This document shows, piece after piece, positions 34,535 through 45,539 of a stretch of 64,000 nt of DNA (position 1 is the stretch's first letter; each line of letters opens with the position of its first letter). Below the pieces are notes generated by a model. It was not told the DNA's origin. It searched no databases and saw only the letters and a list, made by a program, of their open reading frames with translations. A program made the position numbers and the translations under genes. Source of the stretch: Tipula vernalis (lineage: Eukaryota > Arthropoda > Insecta > Diptera > Tipulidae); the NCBI GenBank assembly GCA_958295665.1, contig OY282560.1, forward strand, positions 310,911,236 to 310,975,235, read 5' to 3'.

Positions 34535-36000
34535 GTGAGCTTTTTTTTAGCTTTTGCGTTCTAGACTCTAGGTATAAAATAAGTTTCGTCAAATAAACTA
34601 GAAACAACGCCTTATAATCAAATAAAATATTTGTGTATACGAAGGCGAACGGTTCAAATTGGGAGCTTTTTTTGATATTTTATTTAGATGTACACTGTGT
34701 TCTATAATATTACATTTTCGTGTTGGTTTCTCATTTTCATCGATTTTTCCATTTTTTTTTTTGTTTTTTGTTTTGTTTTTGTATACCATGTTATTCACAG
34801 AGAGTTGAGAGTTGAGTGTTCTAGTTTTTTCTTGTTATTATTTTAATGTTTTTTTTTTATGTATATTTAGAATGCAAAAAAAAAAAATATAGAAAATTGT
34901 GTGAAAATGAGATGGAAAATATACATTTTATGCTTTTGTGTTCCACATTTTTTCGATTTGTTTAGTTTTAGAGCACAATGGTAAAACTATTTTACTGGAA
35001 AATTTCTGTTTACGAATAGGTCACTCGGTGCTACCTTTATATAGTGCTTTGCCCCCCACACCAGTTTAAAGGTTAATAAAATCGGTTTTCATTAGTTTAT
35101 TGGTTCGAACGGGAAGCGCAGATGTTTTTTATACCTTAGCATTTTTTTATAGGGGGTTTGTGTATCCAAATAAGGTTAAATAAAAGTCATATTTCATTGT
35201 TTTTTTTTGTTGTATTCGGCTTGGATAAATAAGATCTGTGTAGCTAAATACTAATACAACTTGGTTTGTTCTGAAAATATTTGGTTTCGAAAGTTCATGT
35301 AACGTTTCCATCATTTCGTATTATAACCTTGATTTGCTTTGTAGTTAATATGCAATTTGCCTGGGGAAGCAGCTAAATCGTACAAAATATGGCTGAGGCG
35401 CATAATCTAGTGCATCAAGGTCATTTGGATATGTCTATAAATAGTTAGTAAATAGTTATCTGGAAATTTTATATTTTATTTTAGCAACGTTGTGAAAATT
35501 TTTTATTTTTTTTTTTTGAATTTCAAGAATTGGAGTGGAATTTTTCATTTTAGCTGTGATAGGAAAATTGTATTAATGATTGTTGTTAATATGCAAGTTG
35601 CCTGGGCTAAATAATTTTTTATAACCTGAGGCGCAAAATCTGCTACACCAAGGTCAATTGAAAATGTTTAAAATACTGATAAAAATTTTTTTGCCAATTC
35701 AATTCTAGTGTGAAAGTCAAATGTTGAATTAAATTTGTAAATGATTTCATTGTTTGAGAATAAATGTTGTCTTATTTAGAATAGGCTCCTTGGCATTTTT
35801 CTGGGTGTTGTGTAGATTTTAAATTAGTTGAAAGCGATACTTATCTTTGTCCATCACACTCACCCCTTGAAAATTTAAATTATTTAAACGAACATTTTTG
35901 GTTTACAGAAGAAAAGAACCATCATTATTTCTTTAAGCAGGAGGATTATAAATAAATATCATTTGTAGTGACAGTAGTCACAAATATTGGTTGGTTTGAA
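34535..36000. other. AT-rich non-coding region
   Basis: Nothing coding is seen. Two short stretches near 35340-35420 and 35580-35660 share the words TTAATATGCAA(T/G)TTGCCTGGG and, further on, TGAGGCGCA and AAGGTCA. This suggests a diverged direct duplication about 240 bases apart. Confidence 0.45.
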
Positions 36001-36009
36001 AGACCGAAA

Positions 36010-38727
36010 ACTCGATATACATAGATTGAGTTCTCCAAAAGGCTACTCGAAATATGTACACCATCCTTACCCGGATGAGTCGCTATTACACTGCCTAAGC
36101 TCCATTTGATAGAAGCAGTGATTGTTGCGTTTCTAAATTGATTGTAGGTTTTGTTAAAGTATTCGAAATCTAGCCAATATGGGCGTTTTTAAAAAGATGA
36201 GTGAAGTTTCCACTAACGACATTAAGGGTGAATTCCTTAAGTGACAATGACAATGACTTTCCTATTACTCGTTTCATATGATATTTTGCACCTTTTATTG
36301 CTGACTCCTACAATACTCCAGAGTGATGAAGACAAGCAATAAATGCGTCAGTCGAAAGATTCATGACTACCTACAAAATGAAGCGCTTTTGTATAGTGAA
36401 ACATAGACCAAGATATGCTTTAATGTTGACCTTGGATCTAACCAATAGTTTTGCGAAGAAGGGTCCACAAAAATCGATTCCTACAAATCACGAATGGTCT
36501 CACCTTCTTGATTACTGGGCGTGCTTGGAAACAGCTTATACAATGATGTACGTTTGTTCTGCATAAGTTTTGACCTCTGATGATTAAATAAACTAAATCA
36601 ACGTTATACAGCAACACTTGAGGTGAAAATCTGATGTTTTGTGTTACATGATATCGATGTATTTTGAAGACGTTCGCCGAAACGGTTTTATCATGTTTAC
36701 TAAAACACTTGATTTCCTTCCATGAGTATGAATCTTGGTATTGGACGAGTTTTATCAATACGATTTGAGCTTGAGCAATCCAATTTTGAGCCCCATTATA
36801 AAATCGAAGAATATAAGGTACAAAATGAAGCAACTTAGTGAGCAAACTAAATCGTTCAAAAATGTTTGTTTATAATAAATTTCGAAGTTGACACTGGACG
36901 AGTTTCTAGGTTTACTAAATCCGGGTTAATGCCTTTGGACACATAGTCGGCAGACTTCGACAATGAATTAATGTAATACCAATCATTTGACGATGTCAGA
37001 TCTTGAATTTTGGTTGGCTATAAATGTTGCATACTTAAAGTCGTTCTGATTTAATGCAAAATAGCGTGAGTCAACGCATCGCCGAAGCCGTGTACCCGTT
37101 TAACGCTCAATACCAAGGTTACTTGTTTTAAATCTTTGAAATCTGTCTTGAATTTAGCCTAATTCTGTGCGGCCAACTCGGGAATGAGATCGCCCCAACC
37201 AATGTCGTGGGTGCATATACTTAATGGATTGAAAAGTTGATAGATTTCCGACTAAATGCTTCTCTTTGAGCATTGGAATGATAGCGAGAGTTTACCCAGA
37301 CCTAATATGAGCGAAACTTGGCAGTGCGAATGGCCGTTTGAAGCAAGTGATGAGTTTTGGCGATATCACCGCAAAAGGTATCAATATTGAGAAAATAGTC
37401 TGTTGTATGGTGTGTCCAAACATTAGGCACTCATCTAATGAAATTTGCAACGACGTTTTTGGCGATGCATTGAACATGACACGTAGTTGAATTGTATTAA
37501 CTTTGATCACATCAATGTGGTATAATAGGTAATAGGTGGAATATTAGGTCTACCACGAAGACGTTTTTGTAGTACGAGAAATTGATTCGATAATTCTAGG
37601 TCCGTTATTTTGGGATCGAATATCCAGGACCACAGGAGAATCTTTTAACCCTTTTGCTGTAGTATTCTTCACATGGTTTCCGCGGGGGAACATATGACTG
37701 TGGTTCGTAGTGTCGAGTAGTTACATTCTCTGCTTTACCGCAAACGATGTATCCCAATTCCTTGTTATAAAATGGAGCAAGTTCCATATTTGGTCATAAA
37801 CTTCAGAATCGATCAACAAACGAATTCGATCGGATATGTTAAAATGAGGGTCGGCTTAAGGTTATGTTTAAATGTAACGACGGTAAATTATTTGAAATTT
37901 TTGGATTAAGATAAAATCTTAACTCCAGAGTAAAGTAGTATAGCACTAAGTTGTGCACTACCTTCAGCTGCTTGGGTCTGAGATACATTTTGATTTCCTC
38001 TATCATCAGTTATCCCTGTTCGGGTGAAGTTTGACGAATGTTTATTAGCCACACAAGCTTGTGAATTAATACTCGTTGAATAATGAACAATTACTGATTA
38101 AGTGGGACACCAAAAAATATCTAAAATATCTACAACTTTCTAAAATGGAGACCAAGACGGTTGGCTTGTTAAAATTAGACGGTTAGTCCGGTAGATTGTC
38201 AAAGAGTCTGTCGCTATATGTTAACTTGAATTATCTAATTTTTAGATTAAATGGTGAAACAGCATAAGATTCTAATCTTCCACTTTAATGTTCAATTGTA
38301 GTGATTTCTTAATAGCATATACATCCCTCTCATGTGTATTCTGTGGATCGCAACTTCATTGTTAAATCTATCACAGATGATCTTCCAGGCAGTTTCGTAA
38401 TTCTCTGCAGTGCCAAGAAGATGATCAATTAAGCTGTATCCAAAGGAATTGTACAGTCGCTTCAATGTTCAATGTGGCTTCAACCATTCCGACTCGGCTC
38501 CACTGAAGACATGAAGTTTCAGCTGAAGTAAACGAATACGGATCGAACTATTATGTCCATCTGACGCTCCATGCATAGAACGATTTGAAAATGAGACAGC
38601 ATTGACTAACTCCTCGACCCTTTTCAATTCCCGATTTTTATTTAGAATCGCAAATCGTAGGATCTTGCAATTGGCTAACCAGACTATTATTGGATGATAC
38701 AAATTTTGGCGCTAGCTTGGCAGTCAT
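36010..38727 (-). pseudogene. BEL/Pao LTR retrotransposon polyprotein remnant (gag to integrase)
   Basis: Read on the minus strand, the gag begins MTAKLAPKFVSSNNS at 38727 and shifts frame. It continues LQLKLHVFSGAESEW and SLIDHLLGTAENYETAW with CDRFNNE (38530-38370), the gag pattern often annotated DUF1759. The reverse transcriptase start is legible at 37510-37310: IQLRVMFNASPKTS, SLDECLMFGHTIQQ and FSILIPF (family pattern LRVVFDAS..T..G.SLND.L..GP..Q.DL..IL). The integrase zinc-binding segment appears at about 36700-36540 (HVTQNIRF, then CISCFQARP). Core fragments follow (GIDFCGPFFAKL, then NLSTDAFIACL), and the C-terminal HPGKDGV near 36050. Frameshifts and deletions have removed the reverse transcriptase YxDD region and much of the middle. 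No LTRs were identified. An internal relic only, not capable of movement. Confidence 0.88.
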
Positions 38728-38759
38728 TTTTTTCACGGCGTTACTTTGCATATATGTAG

Positions 38760-39136
38760 GTACGTACAAAGCAGATTACCTACTGGAAATTATTCCCTCT
38801 AAACACTTGTACGAAATGCCGTTCACCTTTCCTATGTGAGTTTCGAAGATTTATCACGAATATGGTGCAGGCTTTGGTCTCCAAGTATGCCCAAATAAAC
38901 TAGTCGAGAGAATTTAAATCCGGAGCGGTAGCTTTTCTAGCTTTCTTTAGGTTTTTGACTTCTAGTAGCAATTCCAGCTTCTCCTGGAGGTATTTTTGAC
39001 CAAAAACGGTAATTTTGACGCTTGTAGCGCTAATCAATTGACAGCAGCTTCTCATCGGTAAACATAATTTTTCTGAATTATTTACCCCCAAACCGCTTTG
39101 TAACACTTTGCATCTTTCAAGTCGTGTGAACTTCAT
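38760..39136 (-). pseudogene. mariner-like transposase fragment
   Basis: On the minus strand, frames around 39070-38900 read FTDEKLLSID, then YKRQNYRFWSK and PPGEAGIATRSQKPK. After a deletion comes APDLNSLDYFIWAYLETKAC. Mariner-type DDE transposases read FTDEKxFxVD ... and SPDLNPLDFFxW at these places, so part of the catalytic domain between them is missing. The C-terminus fades near 38790. It lies head-on to a second mariner fragment at 39.3 kb. Confidence 0.8.
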
Positions 39137-39284
39137 TTTGACCGAAGAAGATGGACTTTTTGGAGTTTGTACGGATAGTAGTTTGTATTGTTAAGACTAC
39201 CTTTGACTATTTTGGAACTGTTTTAGGAATAGGTTTCGCTTTAAAAAAACACTGAACGAATGAATGAATGAGATTTTTAAAATG

Positions 39285-39561
39285 GCCAACATCCTAAAAG
39301 AACTCGTACGGAACATCCCACGTGAACAAGTAATCTTCCAAAACTATAATGCACCCGCTCACCTGTCCACAGTCTCTACCGCCAAATTGGTCGAATTTTC
39401 CTGACCCTGGCAGTGCGCCCATCAAATTTGGCCTCTTGTGTTTTGTTCGTAATTCCAAACATAAACAAATTGCAAAGTGGAAAGAGGTCTACACCGAAGA
39501 AGCCCATTTTGCAAATTTCTTAGACGGCCTTAACGACAGAAACCAACTTAACTTTTCTTAG
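39285..39561 (+). pseudogene. second mariner-like transposase fragment
   Basis: The plus-strand reading REQVIFQNYNAPAHLSTVST with AKLVEF (39322-39400) matches the mariner segment in which families read QDNAPAH (catalytic Asp, here mutated to Tyr). A shifted frame then gives EEAHFANFLDGL, the C-terminal region (families read AYFA...FLDGL...W.KCI). The SPDLAPSDFFLF segment is unreadable. It belongs to a different mariner lineage from the minus-strand fragment. Confidence 0.65.
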
Positions 39562-40320
39562 TTTTTTACGATTGAGAACTGACTGTAGATCTGGTGGCAG
39601 GAAATTAAAGGTTGATAGAGGCAAACGGACGAAACTTATTTTTTTGTTTATTTATTAAAAACTGCAATTTATATATAAAGTTTGGTTCTGTTCAATTAAT
39701 AATTATTTAGCAGTATTATTTGTGGAATTTGCAGTAGGTTATCCACGCGAATCGCGAATACATATCTCAAAATGGCCAATCACTTTATTATTTTCAATTC
39801 TAGATGTTACTTACACGTACTTTACCAGTTCTCAATAGTTAGTTGAAATCAATTATGCGGGTAATCAATCAAATTACCCGGGTAGCCGGGTATACGTTAA
39901 TGGAGCAAAATTTGTTGGAAACCCTAGTAATGACGTTGTTTTATAGGAAGTGAGACACCTGTGTTAATTGAATGTTATAGAAGTTCTTACGGCCCAAACC
40001 CAATTTCACAGACCAAGTGAATAAGCTAATTATGGCAGATAATGCACCTCTTATACTCGGACGTTACCATTTTGAGCAGTATCAGGACGCATTGCACATG
40101 TCTTGGAAATACAACTCAATACCAAAATTGTGAAAAAATCCATCCTCAAATATAATTTCTGAGCAAGGTTGAGAGCTAAGTAAAATTTATACAGGATTTA
40201 CCTCAACATTTGTTCTTTGGAGCCATTTGCAATAGATAACTACGGAAAACACTTTCAGAATGCTGAATAAATTCACACCCTTTCCTCAACATACTAATAT
40301 TACCAACAGCATTCAATAAA
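39562..40320. other. non-coding spacer
   Basis: AT-rich sequence. A patch at about 39858-39895 (TAATCAATCAAATTACCCGGG then TAGCCGGGTAT) resembles the GGTTACCCGGGTAACC palindrome at 43925. Nothing else is assignable. Confidence 0.35.
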
Positions 40321-40322
40321 CC

Positions 40323-40610
40323 TCATTTTTCAAAAACCATTAATAGTAACTTTAATACACGAACGACCTTCGATACTTGGAATATTTGGAATAGACACCG
40401 TTTCACGCTGAAATTGCTTTCGAACGCTGTTTTTTTAAGATTAAGACGGGCAGCTTGGGGTTTAGAATTTACTTTGGTGAACATGCTAGTGGATACTGGG
40501 TTATGTTCTCGATCTCTTTCGGGACGGCCATAGGCTGGAGGCGAGGTTCTCGATAATTTTCTCCCTACCGTCTCTGGTTTTCTGAATACGAATTTTGACA
40601 GCGGGTGCAA
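40323..40610 (-). other. unrecognised 95-codon frame in a GC-richer patch
   Basis: The minus-strand frame MHPLSKFVFRKPETVGRKLS ... PQAARLNLKKTAFESNFSVK has the balanced, basic composition of real protein and a base composition unlike its AT-rich surroundings. A TTCGTATTCAG acceptor-like site on the minus strand (about 40583) could begin an exon. On the opposite strand the same patch ends at a near-consensus splice donor (GGAAG|GTAAGTATT at 40619|40620), so the direction is ambiguous. I do not recognise the family. It could be an exon, a processed pseudogene piece or part of a mobile element. Confidence 0.25.
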
Positions 40611-40719
40611 TCAGGAAGGTAAGTATTATCTAAACGATATCGATCTATTGTCTAAATGATATCGTAATTGCCTACAAAATTTATAGGAGTGATCTAGAGC
40701 CTGAAAATTCAATATAGGA

Positions 40720-43700
40720 GGAGGTTCATTCAGATAGATTAATTGGAGCATCCCGAATTGCTCGTAATTGATAGATATTATAAGTTGTAAGTTACAGAAT
40801 GAACCGATTTATAGAATTATTACAATTTATTGAGCTTTTTTGAATTTCTAAATTTGAAGCTTGTTTCATGCAAGCTTTGAAACTTTCCAGAAACGTTTTG
40901 TTTTATACTATTCCAAAATTCAAAATAAAAGGCAACTATAATTGGAAATTGCACTAAGTATGGTACTGTTAACAATTTCGAGAGCTATTAAAAAGCATTT
41001 TTAAATTTAATTTCCTGAAACATATTTAATATACAGAAAGAAACGATTTACAGAATTCGTGCAAGCTGTAATATTCTCCAGGAACTTTTTATTTAAACAG
41101 AAAACAAAGAAGGAAACTAAAATGGAGGGAGCGAAAATGATGAAACATCCTAAAGCTAATTGCATTTTAATTTTCTTGTAAAGATTTAAATTACAGAAAG
41201 AAGTGATTTATATAACCTTGGATATTTATTGAATTTTTTGAACAACGCAGCTGCGATGATCCAATCTTTGTCAATATTTATATTTTCAAAGCTTATTTCA
41301 TGTAATTTTTAAAATTTTCCAGAAGCTTTTTGCTTTATGATTTTCTCAACTCAAACTAAAAAGACAAGTATCGGTTGGGAATTGCACCTAGCTGAAAAAT
41401 AAAATTTTCGTAAAAATAACAGAAAGAAGGAATTTACTTAGTTCTTGTAAGCTTCAAAACTTTCCAGAAGCTTTTATGCTAGGTAGGATGCTGTTACAAA
41501 TTTTGAGAAATTGTTAAAAATATCAGAAGCCTATTAAAGCAATTTTAAATTAAATTTTCTTGTAAAGTTAAACGATTTACAGAATTCTTTCAAATTTATT
41601 GAGCTTTTTTTTATGCATTTAAAGAAAAACTCACAAAGCTCTTGTATATAAAATTTTGAAAGAACTTCTGCTTCTGAGTTTTATATCGTTCTAAATCTCA
41701 AAATAAAAGGCAACTATCAACTGGAAATTGTACTAGATAGGCTGCTGTTAAAAATTGCATGAGCTTTCAGATTATTTCTAAAAATATCCTGAAGCTTTCC
41801 TGATGTTTTTTATGCTAAAATACAAGTAAATTGGAAATTGCTTTGGCATTGGATGTAGTTAAAAATTTCGAGCAAATGTTAAAATTTCCTAAAGCTCAGA
41901 AATAAGCGTTACACTGAATTAGAATAAGCTTTAAAACTATTCTGATGCTTTTTTGTTGTATAATATTCTAAAAAGCAAACTAAAAGAATACCGTCATGCT
42001 CTAGTTGAAGTTTGCTCTAGGTTGGATGCTGTCAAAAGTTTTGAGAGCTTTCAAATTAATGTTATATTTTACAGCTCATTGAAGGATTTTAAAATTTAAT
42101 ATTCTTGTCAGTTTTAAGTTACAGAAAGTAGCTATTTACAGAATAATTGTAATTTGTCTAACATTCCTAGTGCTCGAAAGGCTTTGAAAGCTTGGAAAGC
42201 TTTGAAACTTTCCAGAAGCGTCTTGTTTTATACTCTTTCGAAACTCAAACTAAAAGGAAACCATCAATTGGAAATTTCACTAAGTACAATACTGTTACAA
42301 ATTTCGAGAGCTTTCAAATTATTGTTAGAGATATTCCTAAGCTCATTAAAGAGTTTTTCAATTTAGTTTAGGAACTTTCTATTTAGCTAAAAAGCAAGGA
42401 TCTGTAGGAAGCTGTAGTAAGTAGGATATTATTAAAAATGTCGCAAAAATGATGAAATATCCTAAAGCTCGTAGCAGAAAGAACTTGTTTGAATAACAAA
42501 ACATCATAAATCTCAGGAAAATAATATTTTGGAAAAATTTCTGCTACTCGCCGCTGCAATGATCTAATCTTTTTCAATATTTATATTGGCAAACCTTATT
42601 TCATGTAATTTTCAAACTTTTCCAGAAGCTTTTTTGTTTTATGATGTTTTAAACTCGTACTAAAAGGACAACTATTAATTGGACATTGCACTAAGTCTGG
42701 TACTAGTAAGAACCTTTAATTTTATTCAAAAAATTTAAATCACAAAACGAAGCGATTTACATAATCCCTCTTACGCTAAGCAGGATGCTGTTAAACATTT
42801 CTTTGGAACATTTTGAGCTTTTTTGAATTCATTTGAATAAAAAACTCACAATGCTTTTGGTTAATTCAATATTTAAAACTTTCCGGAATCCATTTTAGTT
42901 GTTTACTATTCTAGGATGCTGTTAAAACTTCGAGAGCTTTCTAATTATTGTTAAAAATATCCTAAGGGTCAATAAAACAATTTTAAATTTAAACTTTTTG
43001 TAAAGTTAAAAGTTTCAGAACAAAGTGATTTGCAAAATTCGTACAATTTATTGAGCTTTTTTGAACTTCTTTGAACAAAAAAATCACAAAGCTCTGGCAA
43101 ATAAAATTTTGAAAAAATTCTTAATACTCAGAGCTGCAATGAACAAACCTTTAAAAATCCTTAAAACCGGTTTTTTAGTATTTCTACTTTCTAAACTTTC
43201 TGTTTTTAAACCCTGTTATATGATCAAATTCATGCTATCTTTAAAACTTTTCAGATTCGTGTTTTTAACTAAAAGGCAACTAATTTGGAAATTGTACTAG
43301 CAGGATGTAGTTAAAAATTTCGAGAAAATGTTAAAATGCCAAAAAGCTCAGAAAGAAGTTATTCAGTTAAACTATTCTAAACAATTTTTGTTTTATAAAA
43401 TCCTAAAACTAAAATTAAAAGATAACCGTCTATTGATGACGTTTGCACTTAGTAGGATGCTGTTAAAACAAAAGTTTTGAGAACTTATAAATGAATGTTA
43501 TATATATTCGAAAGCTCAATAAAGCATATTCAAATTTAAAATTCTTGTCAAGTTATAAATTACAGAAAGAAGCGATTTATAGAAGTGTTGAAATTAATTG
43601 AGCTTTCTTGAACTTGTTCGAACAAAAAAATTAGTAAGATCCTGAAAATAAATTTGCGAAGGTTTTCTAGTGCTCGAAGCTGGAATGATCCATGTTTTTT

Positions 43701-45120
43701 AATACCTCAATTATAAAGCTTTTTATATGTACAAATTTAAAGCTTGTTTCCTGCCAGCTTTGAACCTTTCCTAAAACGTCTTGTTTTATACTATCCCAAA
43801 ACCTAAACTTAAAGGCAACTATCAATTGGAAATTGCACTAAGCAGGGTACTGTTAACAATTTCGAGAGCTTTCAAATTAATCTTAAAAATATACTTAAGC
43901 TTATTACTCTTTATGTCTATTTTGGGTTACCCGGGTAACCTTTTCGATTTTAATCGATAAAATTTCTATTTTATCAATGGAATTTTGGCTCTAGGGCCTA
44001 GGAGAGCCAAATTCATTTAATTTTTAAGTGATTTTCGAATAAATATGATAAGGTTACTGGGTAACCCTTAACTGATTAACATAAGAAAAAAGATGCATAG
44101 ACATAAGGGTTAAAGTATTTTTAAATTTAATTTAGGAAAATTTTATTAAACTAAAAAGCAAGTATCAATTGGAAATTATAGTAAGTATGGTCTTTTGTTA
44201 ATATTGTCGTAAAAATGATAAAATATCCTAAAGCTCATTGCTTTTTAAATTTAGTTTGCTTAAAATATACGATTTAAATAAGTCTTGCAATTTACTGAGC
44301 TTTTTAAACTCGTTGAACTAAAAAAATCACAAAGCTTTTGAAAATAAAATGTTTGTGCTAATCGGAGCAACAATAATCCAACCATTAAAAATTTGGCATG
44401 AAATGTTATGCAATCTTTAAAACTTTCCAGAAGTTTTTAAAATGCAACTATCTAAAGAAATAAAAATCATTTTAAATTTAATTTTCTTGGACAGTTTTAA
44501 GTTACAAAAAGAAGCGATTTACAGAATTCTCACCAGCTTTAAAACTTTCTAGGAACTTTTTGTTTAACAAAAATACATACAACGATCAATTGGAAACTAC
44601 AGTCGCGAAAATGATAAAATATTCTAAAGCTCATTGCTTTTTAAACTAAATTTTCATGTAAAGTTTAAATTTTTGCAATTTATTGAACTTCTTTGAACCA
44701 GAAAAAACACAAATCTCATGAAAATAAGAATTTGAAAGAATTTTTGGTACTCGCAATTTTTGGTACTTCAACCTTTTTTGAATATTAAGCTTTCAAACTT
44801 TCCAGAAGCTTTTTGTTTTTTTTATGATATTCTAAAACTTAAAGTAAAACCAACTATAAACTGCAAATGGCACTAGGCTGTTTAAAATTTCGAGAGCTTG
44901 TGTTAATAATATCCTAAAGCTCATAAAAGCATTTTTAAATATAATTTCCTTGGAAAGTTTTATATTATAAAAGAAACGATTTACAGAATTTTTGCAATTT
45001 ATTGAGCTTTTTGATCTTATTTGAAAAAGCCACAAATCTCATAAAAATACAATTTTGGAAAAATTTCTACTCGACCTTAAAATTTTTCAAACTTTTAAAA
45101 ACTTTCAAACAAGGTATTTC
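40720..45120 (+). repeat. 4.4-kb array of diverged satellite-like repeats
   Basis: The same set of motifs recurs in the same order and orientation throughout. They are GAAAGAAGCGATTTACAGAA, then TTTATTGAGCTTTTTTGAAC, then AAACTTTCCAGAAGCTTTTT, then AACTATCAATTGGAAATTGC followed by ACTAAG, then GTTAAAAATTTCGAGAGCTT, then AAATATCCTAAAGCTCATTA. The AATTGGAAATTGC-like motif occurs about fourteen times (near 40940, 41373, 41719, 41831, 42001, 42267, 42402, 42678, 43283, 43432, 43823, 44168, 44588 and 44858). Spacings of 110-600 bases show that units are truncated or fused. There is no meaningful coding capacity: small frames inside are artefacts. The array is interrupted by a TTA-flanked element at 43907-44109. 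Confidence 0.85.
43907..44109. mobile_element. 203-bp miniature inverted-repeat element with TTA target duplication
   Basis: The ends are inverted repeats: left CTCTTTATGTCTAT, right (reverse complement) CCCTTATGTCTATG. It also has subterminal GGTTACCCGGGTAACC (a perfect 16-base palindrome, 43925-43940) and the related GGTTACTGGGTAACCC towards the right end. The flanks are TTA at 43904-43906 and 44110-44112. Removing the element and one TTA restores the array motif AGCTTATTAAAGTATTTTTA. A three-base TTA duplication is the signature of PIF/Harbinger elements, so this is probably a non-autonomous Harbinger family member. Confidence 0.8.
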
Positions 45121-45539
45121 TATTTTTACAGCTTTCTGTGAATAGATTCTATGTGAACAAATTTAAAATATACTTAAATCGAAAGAAAGTAAAGTTGTAG
45201 AACTAACAATTCCCTGAACGATTCGAAATATATGAAAATTATAGGTCGATAAAAAGCTTTGCGAATTTACTGTTGACTTTTTTGCTTTAAAATCAAGGTT
45301 TACGTTATTAGAGCTTTTATTGTATATTATAATTATCCGAGTTGCTTTCTGAACTTTTTACGACAAAGTTTTAGTTCACTGGTATATTTCTGGTTTATTT
45401 TAAAGTACATGAAGCGAGCTTTACAATTTCCATATGTTTTAAAATGTATTCTAAAAACTTCAGTTGAAACCGAAAAATTAACAAAGCTTTTAGATCAGTC
45501 TTAAATATTTTTTTTTCCTTTATTTCTACTTTAGGAGCA

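Noticed and set aside
36363..36566. Plus-strand 67-codon frame
   Set aside because: It is antisense to the BEL integrase core, which is readable on the minus strand.
28583..40567. Shared CTCGATAATTT(T)CTCCCT string at 28.58 and 40.55 kb
   Set aside because: Only about 18 bases with one indel, and no extension on either side. Too short to claim common origin.
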